A DNA stretch of 64,000 bases from Chaetoderma sp. LZ-2023a (GCA_034401795.1 CM067372.1:19631722-19695721), one strand, 5' to 3'; shown: positions 1 to 10,606, numbered from the stretch's first letter. Made by a program: numbers and translations. The notes: generated by a model from the sequence alone, not told the origin.

Positions 1-433
1 GTCTTTTGACCTCGCCTCCCTCCCGCCGAATTCCCTGTCGAATTCTGGCAATATCAAAGAGTATTAGGGAGGTAAGTATACTCTTGAAGTGAAATAAACG
101 AAATCTAGGATTTCTTTTTTCACGAGAGAGTTGATACTTACCTCCCTAATACGGACCTGGCCTGTCCACCCCACAGAGGCTCGGTCTTCAGGCTCTTAAT
201 AGTTGCATGTGTGTCAGCCAATAAATTAGTCAGAGGAAGTACTAGTCTGCGCATGCGCGGTGGTGGGGCTGGCATCCGCCAGACTGCACTCTGACTCCCT
301 GCCCAGTAGGGGCACCTAACTGTTTTTATTCTGAGTGTTTATTGAGTGAAAGCCGATATTTAGCAATATCAAAGAGTATTAGCGAGGTAAGTATCAACTC
401 TCTCGTGAAAAAAGAAATCCTAGATTTCATTTA
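1..433 (+). mobile_element. 3' terminal fragment of a second DIRS retrotransposon copy
   Basis: This stretch matches the 3' end of the complete DIRS element (28118-28546) almost base for base. It contains the internal complementary region (about 48-175) and the right terminal inverted repeat, and it stops at the same terminal bases. The rest of this copy lies upstream of the window. Small differences from the complete copy show that it is an independent insertion. It carries no coding capacity. Bases 434-506 are a short AT-rich host stretch before the Polinton. Confidence 0.85.
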
Positions 434-506
434 TATTCAACTAAGATATATTTTCACAACCTTACGGGATCGAGAGTGTGTTATAAAACAGCCAAATAGA
501 GAGCCG

Positions 507-1110
507 AGTAGTAGGGCTGGGGTCAAAATGATACCACCTCCTTCAACTGGCAGCCATTCGGCGATCCGTGGCCCCCACCGCCCTCTTAATCCCTGGGGGA
601 CTTAGGGTTGTTGAGACATGTGGTTGGTATGCCTCTAAATGATGCCTCAGTGATTAAGAGGGCACTGGGGGGGCCACGGATCGCCGAACGGCTGCCAGTT
701 GAGGGAGGTGGTATCATTTTAATCCCGAACATACTACTACCACACATAATAGGGTCTGAACGCCCGTTTAGAGACAAGCATCCACAGTGATATACACCGA
801 CCACGACATGTCTCAACAACCCTATGCCCCAGGGATTGAGAGGGTGGTGGGGGCCACGCATCGCCGAACGGCTGTCAGTTGAGGGAGGTAGTATCATTTT
901 AATTCCAACCCTACTAGTCAAAATGATACCACCTCCCTCAACTGGCAGCCGTTCAATCCCTGGGGGGCATAGGGTTGTTGAGACAATTTTTCGTGGTCGA
1001 GATGGGATCTGCTGACATGGAAGGCCGTGGCGAATATAAAACTCCCGTGCGGACCCCACTGTCCGGGAGAAACTCCTCAGGATACCGGCCAGTGGCCGGC
1101 CTCTATTCTG
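507..1110 (+). repeat. Left terminal inverted repeat of the Polinton
   Basis: Bases 507-916 match the reverse complement of 18145-18515, and 957 to about 1110 match the reverse complement of about 16385-16508. The repeat is itself built of inverted sub-repeats: 523-594 pairs with 652-722, so the extreme end can fold back on itself, and further copies lie at about 845-905 and 918-955. One copy of the 58-bp E element lies at 740-798. Confidence 0.85.
740..798 (+). promoter_or_regulatory. E element copy 1 (terminal repeat)
   Basis: A conserved unit of about 58 bp starting CACACATAATAGGG and ending GTGATATACACC. The same unit lies against the polymerase start codon (2820-2875) and upstream of the nuclease gene (17831-17888, inverted), with two more inverted copies at 18087-18145 and 18267-18325. 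No gene start follows this copy closely. Confidence 0.6.
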
Positions 1111-1635
1111 ACCGGTGTCATGAGGAGGTTTTTCTATCTGCGGGTTTTTAGTATTTTTTTATTATTAGTTTTTTTCTTGTAACCTATCCTACCTATCTTG
1201 TGTTCCTATCCTACATATCCTACCTATCTCTTTTGTACCTATCCTACCTATCTTACCCTGTTGCTATTCCAGCCGGCCGGTGGTGCTTTTACCCCGCACT
1301 GGGGGGGGGGGGGTGTCACGGTGGGCCTACCCCGGCCCTAGTCTTACCTAGTTTTTTGAGTGGATTTGAGCCCCAGTCTGCAGCCGGGGACTGCTATGCA
1401 ATTCGATGACTGCGGCTCTATTGATAGACCTACCGCGACACCGTTAAGATCTCGACTCTTAGTAACTTTATCTCTGAGTGTGAGTTGTGAAATCGCTGTT
1501 ACGCGTTATCTCGAAGTGATGTCAAGATCTAGTGTGAGTCGAGCCTGATAGCGCAGCAACGCACATAACTTATCAGCTATATTGATTAATGCCTACATGG
1601 CCGAGATAGTTAATGCGTTTGTATTATACACTTAA
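1111..1635. other. Non-coding Polinton interior with CCTATCCTA-rich stretch and tRNA-like head
   Basis: No credible gene is visible. Bases 1186-1260 are made of imperfect CCTATCCTAC repeats and there is a G run near 1300-1310. Bases about 1590-1635 contain a tRNA A-box-like string (TGGCCGAGATAGTTAATGCG) just before the first B-box-like unit of the following minisatellite, so this may be a decayed tRNA gene or SINE head. Confidence 0.4.
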
Positions 1636-2154
1636 AATCACAGGTTCAAATCTCGTTATGTGTTATTAGCAAATGGTAAAATCACAGGTTCAAATCTCAT
1701 TATGTGTTATTAGCAAATGGTAAAATCACAGGTTCAAATCTCGTTATGTGTTATTAGCAAATGGTAAAATCACAGGTTCAAATCTCATTATGTGTTATTA
1801 GCAAATGGTAAAATCACAGGTTCAAATCTCGTTATGTGTTATTAGCAAATGGTAAAATCACAGGTTCAAATCTCATTATGTGTTATTAGCAAATGGTAAA
1901 ATCACAGGTTCAAATCTCGTTATGTGTTATTAGCAAATGGTAAAATCACAGGTTCAAATCTCGTTATGTGTTATTAGCAAATGGTAAAATCACAGGTTCA
2001 AATCTCATTATGTGTTATTAGCAAATGGTAAAATCACAGGTTCAAATCTCATTATGTGTTATTAGCAAATGGTAAAATCACAGGTTCAAATCTCGTTATG
2101 TGTTATTAGCAAATGGTAAAATCACAGGTTCAAATCTCGTTATGTGTTATTAGC
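1636..2154 (+). repeat. 44-bp minisatellite, about 12 units, each carrying a tRNA B-box-like motif
   Basis: Nearly identical 44-bp units. Each contains GGTTCAAATCTC, which resembles the internal B box and T-arm of a tRNA gene. Units differ mainly at one G/A position (CTCGTT versus CTCATT), and the two variants are intermixed. The unit appears to be the 3' half of a tRNA-like sequence whose 5' half lies once at about 1590-1630. Confidence 0.85.
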
Positions 2155-2819
2155 ATAAGTTAAATATGTCTACAATTACTCTTTACCCATAAGACATCAC
2201 GTCAAGACCAACTCGCACAGTCATTGACTGACCACATAAAACCCATGATTGCAGACCACAGACCCTCGACTGGGCCAAAGTCAAGAATAGTAGCTGCTAT
2301 GCGTTAACACCTAATTAGACACAGCAACCATAATGGTATACCGGCGATCAAAAATTACGTGTGAACGCACAACCATACATTACGCTCATCTACAAACAAT
2401 ATTACACACAATGGGCTGGCCTGAAGAGCTATGGTCATGCATGCATGATGTAGGCTGTGCGGCGTGACGAGAAAACTACCCGGGCCATTGCGTGATATGG
2501 GCAACTATGCAGATCGAAATCTTGAGAAATGGAGAAGCTCAGGGATCCCAACATTCCGCTTGTCATTTCTACTAACATGCCTTACGTGTCGCGGACGTTA
2601 TCCGATGACTGTGATAGCGATGGACAAACTCTTCAAGTATATGAGTGGGAACAAGAAATGCAGTGATCCCTCGCCCACCAACCTTTCAATGCGCGCACTA
2701 CTCCCACGTATCACATCAGCTCGACCACATCTCACACAAACACATAGTCTCTGTCGGTATCACATCGACACGACAGACCACCCACAGTTTTTTCCCGATA
2801 CTGATCGCCGTGTGATCAC
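2155..2819. other. Non-coding stretch upstream of polymerase B
   Basis: A 153-codon open frame (2464-2925) exists here but has no recognisable domain and runs through the E element and out of frame into the polymerase gene, so I treat it as chance. No other structure was seen. Confidence 0.4.
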
Positions 2820-2875
2820 CACACATAATAGGGCCAATGCCCATTTAGAGACAGGCATCCACAGTGATATACACC
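2820..2875 (+). promoter_or_regulatory. E element copy 2, abutting the polymerase B start codon
   Basis: This copy of the E element ends exactly at the ATG of polymerase B (2876-2878). It contains a TATA-like GATATAC 6-12 bases before the ATG. The fit suggests a promoter with a very short leader. The same element precedes the nuclease gene. It differs from the GTTTAA-N8-TATA box seen before most other genes of the element. Confidence 0.6.
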
Positions 2876-5632
2876 ATGACTTCTGTTGCGCAGCTTCGCA
2901 ATGTTGCAAAGCAATTCGGCCTTAGAGTAGCCTCTAAGGACAAGAAAGCCGACCTGCTCCGGATGATCGGACAGGCCTGTGCCGAGGAGTCACAGAAGCG
3001 ACTCTCCCGAGCAATGAAGACGGGAAGGTTTCCAGCCCTTACCAAAGATGATCCTTTGAATCCCCACAAGAGCGCAGCGGATCCGTGAGCTTTGTCAGTT
3101 GGACGAGGAGGTGACTGCTAGCTTGCGAGCCAAGACTGTAGCGAGGTGGATGGCGGACCATCCACTGGAGCGCTTACCTCCCCTACGCAGGATCGCTAAG
3201 CGAGTGATGAGGGGGCCGAGGTCTGAACCCTTAGCCCGGAGCATGAGGCGAGAAGGCGAATACATTCTCAACCAGCGTCTCGGCGAGACAGAGGATAGAG
3301 CTTCTACCTCCGCTACACCCATAACTATTGCATCCGTCACGTCGAAGACGGTAGGGTGATACTCTTCCACAAGAATGCTCAAGGGAGCCAAGCGTCCCTA
3401 AACGAGTTCAGACTGTCCCATACCCACACTTCATAGTTTGCGACTTCGAAGCACTCCTAGATGGTATCAAGACTTATCCTACGGAGACTCTCACGATCGA
3501 GAGCACTCACATACCTATCTCTGTGTCAGTTGGCTGCTCCTTAGATGGCGCCATGAGTGAGCCCACTCACCTCTGCAATCCTAACCCCAAAGAACTGATC
3601 AGAGAGCATATCTAAGGGTTAGGGCACAGTACATACCGACAGACCTGGACAAGCTCCCAAAGCGACAGCAGCGACTGATCAACGAGTTGTGTGACCAAGT
3701 GCCTATACTGGGGTTCAACTCTGGGCGGTATGACCTGAACCTCATCAAGAAGTACTTTGTCGATGAGCTGACTGACAGTATAGGTACAGTGAAAGTCGCC
3801 AAGAAGGCTAGTCAGACCATGTTCCTCATAGCACCTGAGCTACGGTTTCTCGATGTGCTGAACTAACTCGGCCCAGGAGTCTCGTACGAGGTATGGGTCA
3901 AAGCTTATGGGTGTACACAGCAGAAGAGCTTCCTGACTACTCAGCATGGACATCTAAGCTCAATGGTGGCTACCTCTTGACTCGATCATAGTGGAAACAG
4001 TGTAACCAGACATTTAGTGAGCATGGAATGCGGACATTCGCCGACTGGTTGCGATATTACAACAACCTGGATGTCAGTCCATTCATCGAAGCCCTAGAGC
4101 GGATGCGGGAGTTCTACACAGAACGAGAAATAGACATCCTCAAAGACGCGGTGTCTCTCCCAGGTGTGTCACTACAGTACCTCCTACGTGGAACCGCTCA
4201 GCACATGCCGGATGTTAGCCTCTATTCACCAGGCAAGGAAGCCTACAAGATGCTGAAGGGTGCTGTTGTTGGAGGTCCTAGCATCATGTTCACCAGATAC
4301 CACGAGGCCGACGTGACTCGAATCGGCCAGAGTGAGCGTATCTGCCAATGTCTACTCGGCTACGACGCAAATGCTCTGTACCTGTCAACGATGGCCAAAG
4401 AGATGCCCTGTGGTAAGGAGACAGTGCACCCTTGGTCCGGTGCCAGTGGTGTAACCAGCTTTAAGGAGGAGCTCCTAGCATACCGCTGGTTTAGATTTGC
4501 TGAGGTGGATATAGAGGTCCCTAAGGCTCTGTGGGCAAAGTTCGAGGAAATGCCCCCGCTCTTCTATAACTGCGAGATCCCGGTAGAGGCCGTCTTCTGA
4601 GATGCAGGCATATCTAGAGCGTACAGGGTGGAAGCGACCCACCACCCAGAAGCTGGTCGGCGCCCTCTCTGGCAAGAAGCGGCTGCTGTACGCACCGACA
4701 CTCAAGTGGTATATAACCCATGGCCTGGAGATCACTGCTGTACACAGCACCATAGACTACGAGGCCAATCGCCCATTCGAGTGGTTCGTGGAGAATGTTA
4801 CGGAGGCCCGCCGCTCGGGAGATGTAGATAAGAGCAAAGCGCTCTTGGCAGCTCTCTTCAAACTCCTCGGCAACAGTGCCTACGGGAAGCTTATCGAGGC
4901 CCTAGAACGTCATAGCAACACCAGGTTCACGAAGGATTAATGCGTGGTAGACAAGGCCCTGCGTAGTGCATGGTTCGAAGATCTCGAGGAGATCGGTGAG
5001 TCATACGAGCTCCAGAGTCACAAGCCGAGAATCACTATTCGAATGCCCTTCCAGGTGGGGATAGCCGTTTATGAGCTCGCGAAGCTGCGAATGCTGGCGT
5101 TCTACTACGACTTCCTCGATCGCTACGTAGCTCGTGACAGCTTTGAGATGGACACTCCGCGTATATCGCTATAGCAGGCTCCAACCTCGACGACGTCATT
5201 CGCCCTGAGATGCGAGCAGAGTACCAGGCTCATAAGCGGGACTGGCTAGCTTGGGACAAATGGTCTGGACGGACGCCGGGACTGTTCAAGCTCGAGTTCG
5301 AAGGCTCTCGTGGTATCGCTCTCTGCTCAAAATGCTACTATGTGGAGAGCATAGCTGCAAGTAAGTGCTCGGCTAAGGGAATGTCAAAGTGGCAGAATGA
5401 GGTCTCTTGGCAGAGGTTCTACAGCGCCATACATGGCGGGGTGGACAGAGCTAAAAACCGAGGCCTACGCATGGGCAACCAGTGTATGGTGACGTATGAG
5501 CAGGAAAAACTCGGACTCTCCGCTTACTATGATAAGCGCCATGTGCTGCCAGATGGTGTCCATACCGAGCCCATCGAGTATCATCGAAGAACCCTAGGTG
5601 GTGGTAGCTGTGTATCTGCATGGACTAGCTGA
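2876..5632 (+). pseudogene. polB: Protein-primed family B DNA polymerase, broken
   Basis: In Polintons this enzyme copies the element DNA from a protein primer. The N-terminus (residues 1-45) looks like a SAP DNA-binding helix pair with a KKADLL end. Exonuclease motif I (DFE) is at 3442-3450 and exo II (GFNSGRYDLN) at 3711-3740. Polymerase motif A (YDANALYLS) is at 4361-4387 and motif B (NSAYGKL) at 4872-4892. Motif C (DTD) begins at 5151 and is destroyed by a frameshift right after DT. Stops of all three types and several frameshifts split the gene, near 3080, 3615, 3865, 3990, 4600, 4940 and 5157. It starts at the ATG abutting the E element and ends convergently with the integrase. The family call is firm; this copy cannot be functional. 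Confidence 0.9.
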
Positions 5633-5649
5633 AGCTCTATGACAAATGG

Positions 5650-6840
5650 TCACCTAGGCACTCCGTGCTGGCGTGCCAGGTAGTACAGTGTAGGCCGCCC
5701 CTCCGCCTCCACATACCTGTCAAGCCTGTGAACATCTATCGACCAGTTAGGATCTGTTGCACGCCTTCGACCACCTGCCAGCTCACCAGGCTCATACAGG
5801 TACTGAACCAGAGCATCAGGTGGTAGGCACTCCTCTCCCTTGTTTGCTCCTCTAGAGCTGTGACTGGCAACAGCAGAGTGTCTGATAGCCTCTACCGGCT
5901 TCTTCCCGATTAGCCTAGTAATCCCGATATTGGATCTCTCCATCACAGCAGGCAGCCCTCTCACCCATACTCTAGAACGTTCACTCGGCGCAGCCATTTC
6001 CTGGGTGTATTGGTGTGGGAACAGTCTCTCTGCCAGTGTCCAATTCCACCGCTCAATGATAGCCTGGGCACGGTGATGCCCTACCTCGCCTCGCGTAACT
6101 GCCACACCATGTTTCCGCATGAGGGCTGCAGTCTCACCTCTAAACACCTTACCCTCATCCACCTGCAACAATTCTGGCCACTGGAGGGGATTTTCCGAAG
6201 CTTCGTAAACACCGTGGAATGCCTGGGCCACCTGGCCATCTGACTTGTCTGTGAGCGGTGCTGCAGCCTTGTACCTGCTGGCGACATCGACGATGGTGAG
6301 GGCATACTTGTAGGTCTTACGACCAACCGAGTTGTGTAGAAGGAATAGAACATCTGCCTGGTGAACTCTGTTCGGGACAGTTTCATCGAAATGGGCATGC
6401 CTGATGTGCCGTGGACGAGGTCTGTATATATGCCACATCGCCTGGCGGCTGAGCCACTGGCTAACTGTCTCCAATGTGAAGTTGTGGCCCTTGCGACGTG
6501 CAGCCTTGAGTAGTGAGGGGGTTCACAGTAATATCCACCAGGCTGATAGTAGAGTTCCTCAAGAAAGACAGTTGATAAGCTCCTGGATTTCATCACTGAC
6601 GTCCACTCCCGTCCTGTCATGCACGACCTGGGTGATTTTATCACTGACATCCACTCCCGTCCTGTCACGCACGGCCTGGGTGAACTCTAAACAGATGAAC
6701 AGACGGCTGTCATTCATTCGACTATCACTGAAGTCCTCCGTACGCCGGCGTCTAGTCTCTGCTGGATGCTCACTGAACGGTAGTTTATCAATTAACCCTC
6801 GGAAGTTAAGTGTCTTGACCAGGTCGTACAGAGACGCCAT
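5650..6840 (-). pseudogene. int: Polinton integrase (retroviral-type DDE), frameshifted
   Basis: Integrates the element into host DNA. The main open part (5650-6474) holds the catalytic core: D41 in HQADVLFL, D106 in LLQVDEGKVF and E141 in IIERWNW, giving D-D-34-E spacing. A basic C-terminal part with QYLYEPGEL follows, typical of Polinton integrases. The upstream part is split over other frames; the YYQPGGYY motif (about 6515-6540) and the start MASLYDLV (ATG at 6840) belong to the same gene. A 48-bp tandem duplication at about 6590-6680 encodes a repeated RTGVDVSD segment. TATATA lies directly upstream of the ATG. It is convergent with polymerase B. At least two frameshifts are present. Confidence 0.88.
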
Positions 6841-6843
6841 CCT

Positions 6844-6862
6844 TATATAGTATGGCTTAAAT
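6844..6862 (-). promoter_or_regulatory. Gene-start box before the integrase (ATTTAA-N8-ATATA)
   Basis: On the minus strand ATTTAA is followed after 8 bases by ATATA and 3-4 bases later by the integrase ATG. It is a one-base variant of the GTTTAA-N8-TATA box found before other genes of this element. Confidence 0.5.
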
Positions 6863-6889
6863 GTTCGGCGGCCCAGATGGCCGCGAGTG

Positions 6890-7255
6890 CTATGGCAACG
6901 TACGGCACCCAAGGGCCTGCGACTCAAAGAACGTACCTACTCCTGAGGCGATGGCTGGTATGGCTTCAGAAATCTTCTCCACACCATGGAGAGCATTGTT
7001 GGCGATCTTGTGGATCGTCTTGCCAGCCTTCGTTGTGAACGGAGAGATCAGAGCCCCAACTGCTGCCAGCGGCCCGATAGAACCTTTTACGTAAGTACGA
7101 TGGATTCCTTTCGCTCTGTGTACTAGCTTGCGGGATTCAGGCTCCACATCATCATACTCACCACCGACATCGTAGTCTGCTTCATAATCCTCCTCCTCAT
7201 AGTCCTCGTCATCTATATCCTCGACTGGATCTTCATAAGCCTCTAGTTCATACAT
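6890..7255 (-). CDS. Hypothetical Polinton protein, acidic N-terminus and alanine/glycine-rich hydrophobic C-half
   Basis: 121 codons. Residues 1-45 are very rich in Asp, Glu and Tyr. Residues about 60-110 form alternating hydrophobic/small-residue stretches (SIGPLAAVGALISPF and AIPAIASGVG) that could be amphipathic or membrane-active helices. I recognise no family. The gene is divergent from the gene at 7317, with a shared bidirectional box between them. A small virion or membrane-interacting protein is possible by analogy with other small genes of virus-like elements, but this is inference. The frame is intact. Confidence 0.6.
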   Translation of the reverse strand: MYELEAYEDPVEDIDDEDYEEEDYEADYDVGGEYDDVEPESRKLVHRAKGIHRTYVKGSIGPLAAVGALISPFTTKAGKTIHKIANNALHGVEKISEAIPAIASGVGTFFESQALGCRTLP

Positions 7256-7280
7256 CGCTCTGGGGATCCAATGCTGGGTG

Positions 7281-7316
7281 ACAGCTATACAGTAACTTTA
7301 AACTGTAGACTATAGC
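7281..7316. promoter_or_regulatory. Bidirectional gene-start box between 7255(-) and 7317(+)
   Basis: On the minus strand GTTTAA, 8 bases, then TATA reads toward the 7255 gene. On the plus strand CTTTAA, 9 bases, then TATAGC lies directly before ATG 7317. The two readings share the central TTTAAA, so one element may serve both genes. Confidence 0.55.
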
Positions 7317-7696
7317 ATGGCATCCGCAATCTTGAATGCGGGCGTGTTTGCCTTAGCGAACTGGGACTCAGCTTCGCCGACAAGAAGGCGGCAGAGGTCG
7401 AGCCTGAGCGTCATAACCAGGCGATGGAGAAGCTGTCTAAGGAGAAGTTTGAGTACAGCAAAGGACTCGAGCATATGCGTCAGAGGGAGGCACGCCGACG
7501 ACAACTCCGAGCTCAGGCCAACCAGAGCATCAAAGAGGCAGATGAGAGTCTCGATGAGTACTACGAGGCTGTAAAAATATCTGAGCCAACGCTCGACTAT
7601 GAAGCATCGACAGGTCAGAAGACAGCAGAGCTTATAGTAGTGGTGGCAGCTGCAGCTGTGATGACAGGAGTCGTGATCTACGCACGCTCAAGCTGA
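7317..7696 (+). pseudogene. Hypothetical coiled-coil protein with C-terminal membrane anchor, one frameshift
   Basis: Starts at ATG 7317 directly after TATAGC. The first 20 residues are in one frame and the remainder continues in another from about 7380, so one indel separates them. The middle is highly charged and helical (KEKFEYSKGLEHMRQREARRRQ) and the end is a hydrophobic segment (ELIVVVAAAAVMTGVVIYA) typical of a tail anchor. Its last bases overlap the end of the minus-strand gene at 7678. Family not recognised. Confidence 0.55.
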
Positions 7697-8753
7697 ATAC
7701 CTAATGTGTTCGACACGCATACCTTAGCATAGCCAAAGTAAAGTACCGTCCCACCTAATGAGCGAGTCCCAGCTATGAGGTTTCCGATGTTGAAGCTGAG
7801 CCGGTTGCACTGATTAGGTGGGATGTCCCTGCCCCTGAGGTGGTGACGGCCCTCGAGTGCCAACTCGAGGTCGTCGCTTCCACTGGTTAGTCGCAGAAGT
7901 GCATATGACTTAGTTTTCTGTCTGTAGAGTTGGCAATTATCCAGCTCGCGTACCTCACCAAGAACATTGGTCCCAGCAACCACAAGCTTGAAGTCGTCTA
8001 GCTTATCCACCTGCTGGATGACTCCTCCCTTCTGAACCAGGACCGCAACAGCGTCACAGTCCTGTGCACCACGATGCAATGTCAGCTCTACCTGTTGGTT
8101 AGCTGTGGCTTGGACCTGCTTGTGTTCTCGCTCCACATGCACGATCCGCTGTTTGGAACCTGTTTGCTTCAGCTCCTTGTCATTCTCGTCATGCCAGACA
8201 TGAAGTCTTGGAGCATTCATCGTCTCATCTGCGAGCTGCTCAGTGTACACCCAGAGGAACAGCCTATCCTGTATGGCAGCCGGATTCACATGTGTGTTCT
8301 CGAGGAGGGTTAAGAGTGGAACTGCCACAGGCTTCTTGACACCTGCCCGTAGTTCGAATTCCGTAAGCCCCTCATTGCACCCCATAGCGTAGTACCCATT
8401 TCCCTTCACATAGGTCGGTCCATGACCCAGCGGACCTAGGACTCGGTACTCATCGTTCACATAGGTGGTGTCTACGGTGCTGTTACTCTGCACGATCTCC
8501 CACCTGTTCAGAACCTGTGGGAGCTCTACCGTCTGTTCTATTGTGCTCTGAAGCTTGAACTCGAGTGTCATGCTCTTGATCTCGTGGATCTGTGCCAAGA
8601 TTGCAAAGTTGATGTACTTCCCAGCAGCGGACAACGGGTTCTCATCGTGTATACTGGGTCGAATGACCGTCAGGCAGTCCTTCCGAGGATCAGTCCGGTG
8701 CGATGTCGCGGGTTCAATGGCCCCATCTTGATGTTGCACATGTACTGCAGCAT
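7678..8753 (-). pseudogene. Hypothetical beta-rich protein, candidate capsid-type gene
   Basis: About 358 codons, the longest well-preserved gene on this strand. The sequence alternates short hydrophobic strands with turns (LRLTSGSDDLELAL, GGTVLYFGYAKVCV), which suggests a beta-sandwich. Few Lys/Arg clusters and no signal peptide are visible. The main frame opens at 8739; the natural ATG is probably at 8753, directly behind a promoter-like box, with one indel near 8700. A capsid or vertex role is plausible because the element is a virus-like Polinton and this gene lies among integrase and ATPase, but no capsid motif was identified. Divergent from the gene at 8793. Confidence 0.55.
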
Positions 8754-8792
8754 GTTTAAGGTCTGGGTATATAGAGGTTTTAAACGGCTGCC
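8754..8792. promoter_or_regulatory. Bidirectional gene-start box between 8753(-) and 8793(+)
   Basis: The clearest case. On the plus strand GTTTAA (8754-8759) is followed after 8 bases by TATATAG (8768-8774). On the minus strand GTTTAA (8785-8780) is followed after 8 bases by the same TATA core. The two ATG codons lie immediately outside the box on either side. Confidence 0.65.
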
Positions 8793-9649
8793 ATGTTTGG
8801 TAAAGCAGATTGTCTATAGGCAGCAGGACAAGTCGGCACGACAGTCAAAGCCACGGCGTGCACTGTCCCACTGTGACAGGGTCCGAGGACTGCTTCGTGA
8901 CATCAACATTATCCACGGTCACCCCTCCATCTGATGCGGAGATACTGGCCGCCATAGAGGAAGGAGCACCAGCTCGTAGTACAAAAGAACTCCTGACTCG
9001 GATACTCTACCGAAAGTTTGACAGCACCCAGTGCAGGGCACTCGACCTACCTGTGGCCCAAACCAACAGTCCTGTTATTCTAGCTCTCCAAAGGGCGAGG
9101 GTCGAACACAAAGATCTACTAATGGTCGGGAAGTGGGCTGCCGGATTTAGCCTCCATAGCCAGGAAGAGCGAGATATACTGGATAGCCTCCAGTCTGGAG
9201 CAAATATCTACCTCAGGGAGGAGGTCAGTGCTGCTGTAGCGGAGAGCCATGACACCGGTCATGCAGAAGGTACTCAGGAGGGGCTCACTGTTGGCCGCAA
9301 GGAGGCTGTTGAGCACATCTTCAACGAAAGCCGGCGCAGGAGATTGGCCAGTAATCTGCCAGCATTTCTGAAATTCCCAGATAACTACCAGGACTACCTC
9401 ATCAAATCCGATCGCAAGTCAGATGCTCATCACGCATGGACAAAGTGGATCTTCCGTGAGAAGTTCCAGAAGAAGAGAGTCCTAGAATCTGACCCTCAGT
9501 GGATACAGTTTCAGCAACAGGCTTCTGACGAAACTGACGAAGTTCCTCAAGCTTCTGATGAAGTTCCTCAGGCTTCTGACGAAGGTCCTCAAGCATCTGA
9601 CGAAGTAGCGGAAACCGCGGACCAAGTTCCTCAGCCTTCTGATGAATGA
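8793..9649 (+). pseudogene. Hypothetical Polinton protein with acidic C-terminal repeats, one frameshift near the start
   Basis: About 285 codons. The long frame (from 8810) lacks a good ATG; the ATG at 8793 after the TATATAG box is out of frame by one base, so an early indel is likely. The middle is helical and charged, with VGRKEAVEHIFNESRRRR. The last 45 residues are imperfect repeats of QASDEVP, probably disordered and expanded by tandem duplication. No family recognised. The position next to the beta-rich gene and ATPase suggests a virion or assembly role, but this is weak. Confidence 0.55.
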
Positions 9650-9676
9650 AAAAGTTGTGGCAGCTGCGACAGTCTG

Positions 9677-10585
9677 TCAACGATGACACATAGAGCAGGC
9701 TAGTTTCCTTGCTGGATTCAGCTTGTAGGTGAATGTTTGCACCTCTTCCAGAGATGGCTTGAAGTGTGACAGCTCACCTGTCTCCTTGTTGCTGAAGATG
9801 AAGCGGTACAGATCAGCTGCCCTCTGTACACCTGCGATGAAGTCCCCTTTGGTCTCATTGAGGGTTAGGCTGTCGTATATGGTCTCGAGGTGGGCATGTC
9901 CACACTTGGAGCTGAAGTATAGCAACCGGGCATTGTGACGGATGTCCGGTGAGATCTCGCGGGAGTACTTCTGAAAGAGGATGAAGACAGTTATCTTTGT
10001 GTGCCAGATCCGCCTGGTAATGTTGCTGAGGTAGGTGACTGTCTTCTGGTCCATTGCAGGGTCAGCGATAACTAGAACAAGTGGTTCTGTCATGCAGCTT
10101 CTCCATCAGTGCTTACAGGTTCTGCGTCTTGTTGATTGGGCCATTGTACCATTGATCATTACTGTCAACCGCCTCAGCGGCGGAGTCAGACACCAGAATG
10201 ATGTATTGAGAGTGTAGATGTTCGGCCAGGAGAGCCCGCAGCAAGATGTTTTTTCCAGTGTCCTGACGGGGCAATGATCAGCACCACCTGGCCAGCATCG
10301 GCCGGCTTACTGTCGAATGGTACAGATATGCGTGCGGAGGATGGTTAGCCCTTGGTCGGCGGTAGCCTCGTCTATATCTGGGAGACTAAACGGCAGTACT
10401 TCCTGCACCAGCTCTGTCGCCTGCAGAGTGGGGAATCCTGCACCTCTGGCGGCTACGAAGGATGCGATTGAGGCGTCAAGCATGAAATCCCAGCAGCAGC
10501 TGAGAAGATAGCGTAGAGGGCCTGTGTCAGCACCCACAGTGTCTAGTACATCCAGTATCTGTATGCTACATGCACGGGAAGCCAT
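9677..10585 (-). pseudogene. FtsK/HerA-type packaging ATPase, frameshifted
   Basis: This ATPase class pumps DNA into capsids in Polintons and related viruses. The Walker A region (about 10240-10275) reads VVLIIAPSG in one frame and continues as a GK-containing P-loop only after a one-base indel. Walker B is PLVLVIADPAMDQ near 10050-10090, followed by helical motifs TYLSNITRRIWHTKITVF and KYSREISPD. A second break lies near 10095-10115. The N-terminal part (10307-10585, MASRACSIQ) appears to join it by another frameshift. The tail has CxxC-like LACSMCHR. Directly follows the 10588-11094 gene. Family call fairly firm; not functional as it stands. Confidence 0.75.
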
Positions 10586-10587
10586 GA

Positions 10588-10606
10588 CTATCCTGTGGTC
10601 TTAAAC
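10588..10606 (-). promoter_or_regulatory. Gene-start box before the ATPase gene (GTTTAA-N8-GATA)
   Basis: On the minus strand GTTTAA (10606-10601), 8 bases, then GATAG, then ATG at 10585. It is embedded in the final codons of the upstream gene, so part of the match may reflect coding constraint. Confidence 0.4.

Noticed and set aside
1590..1660. A functional tRNA gene
   Set aside because: A-box and B-box-like strings exist, but no convincing acceptor stem or anticodon arm could be paired.
2464..2925. 153-codon open frame upstream of polymerase B
   Set aside because: No domain, and it runs through the E element into the polymerase in the wrong frame.
6861..7094. Plus-strand 77-codon frame with a hydrophobic segment, preceded by TATATAG
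   Set aside because: It is antisense to the better-supported 6890-7255 gene, and the TATATA fits the integrase start on the other strand.
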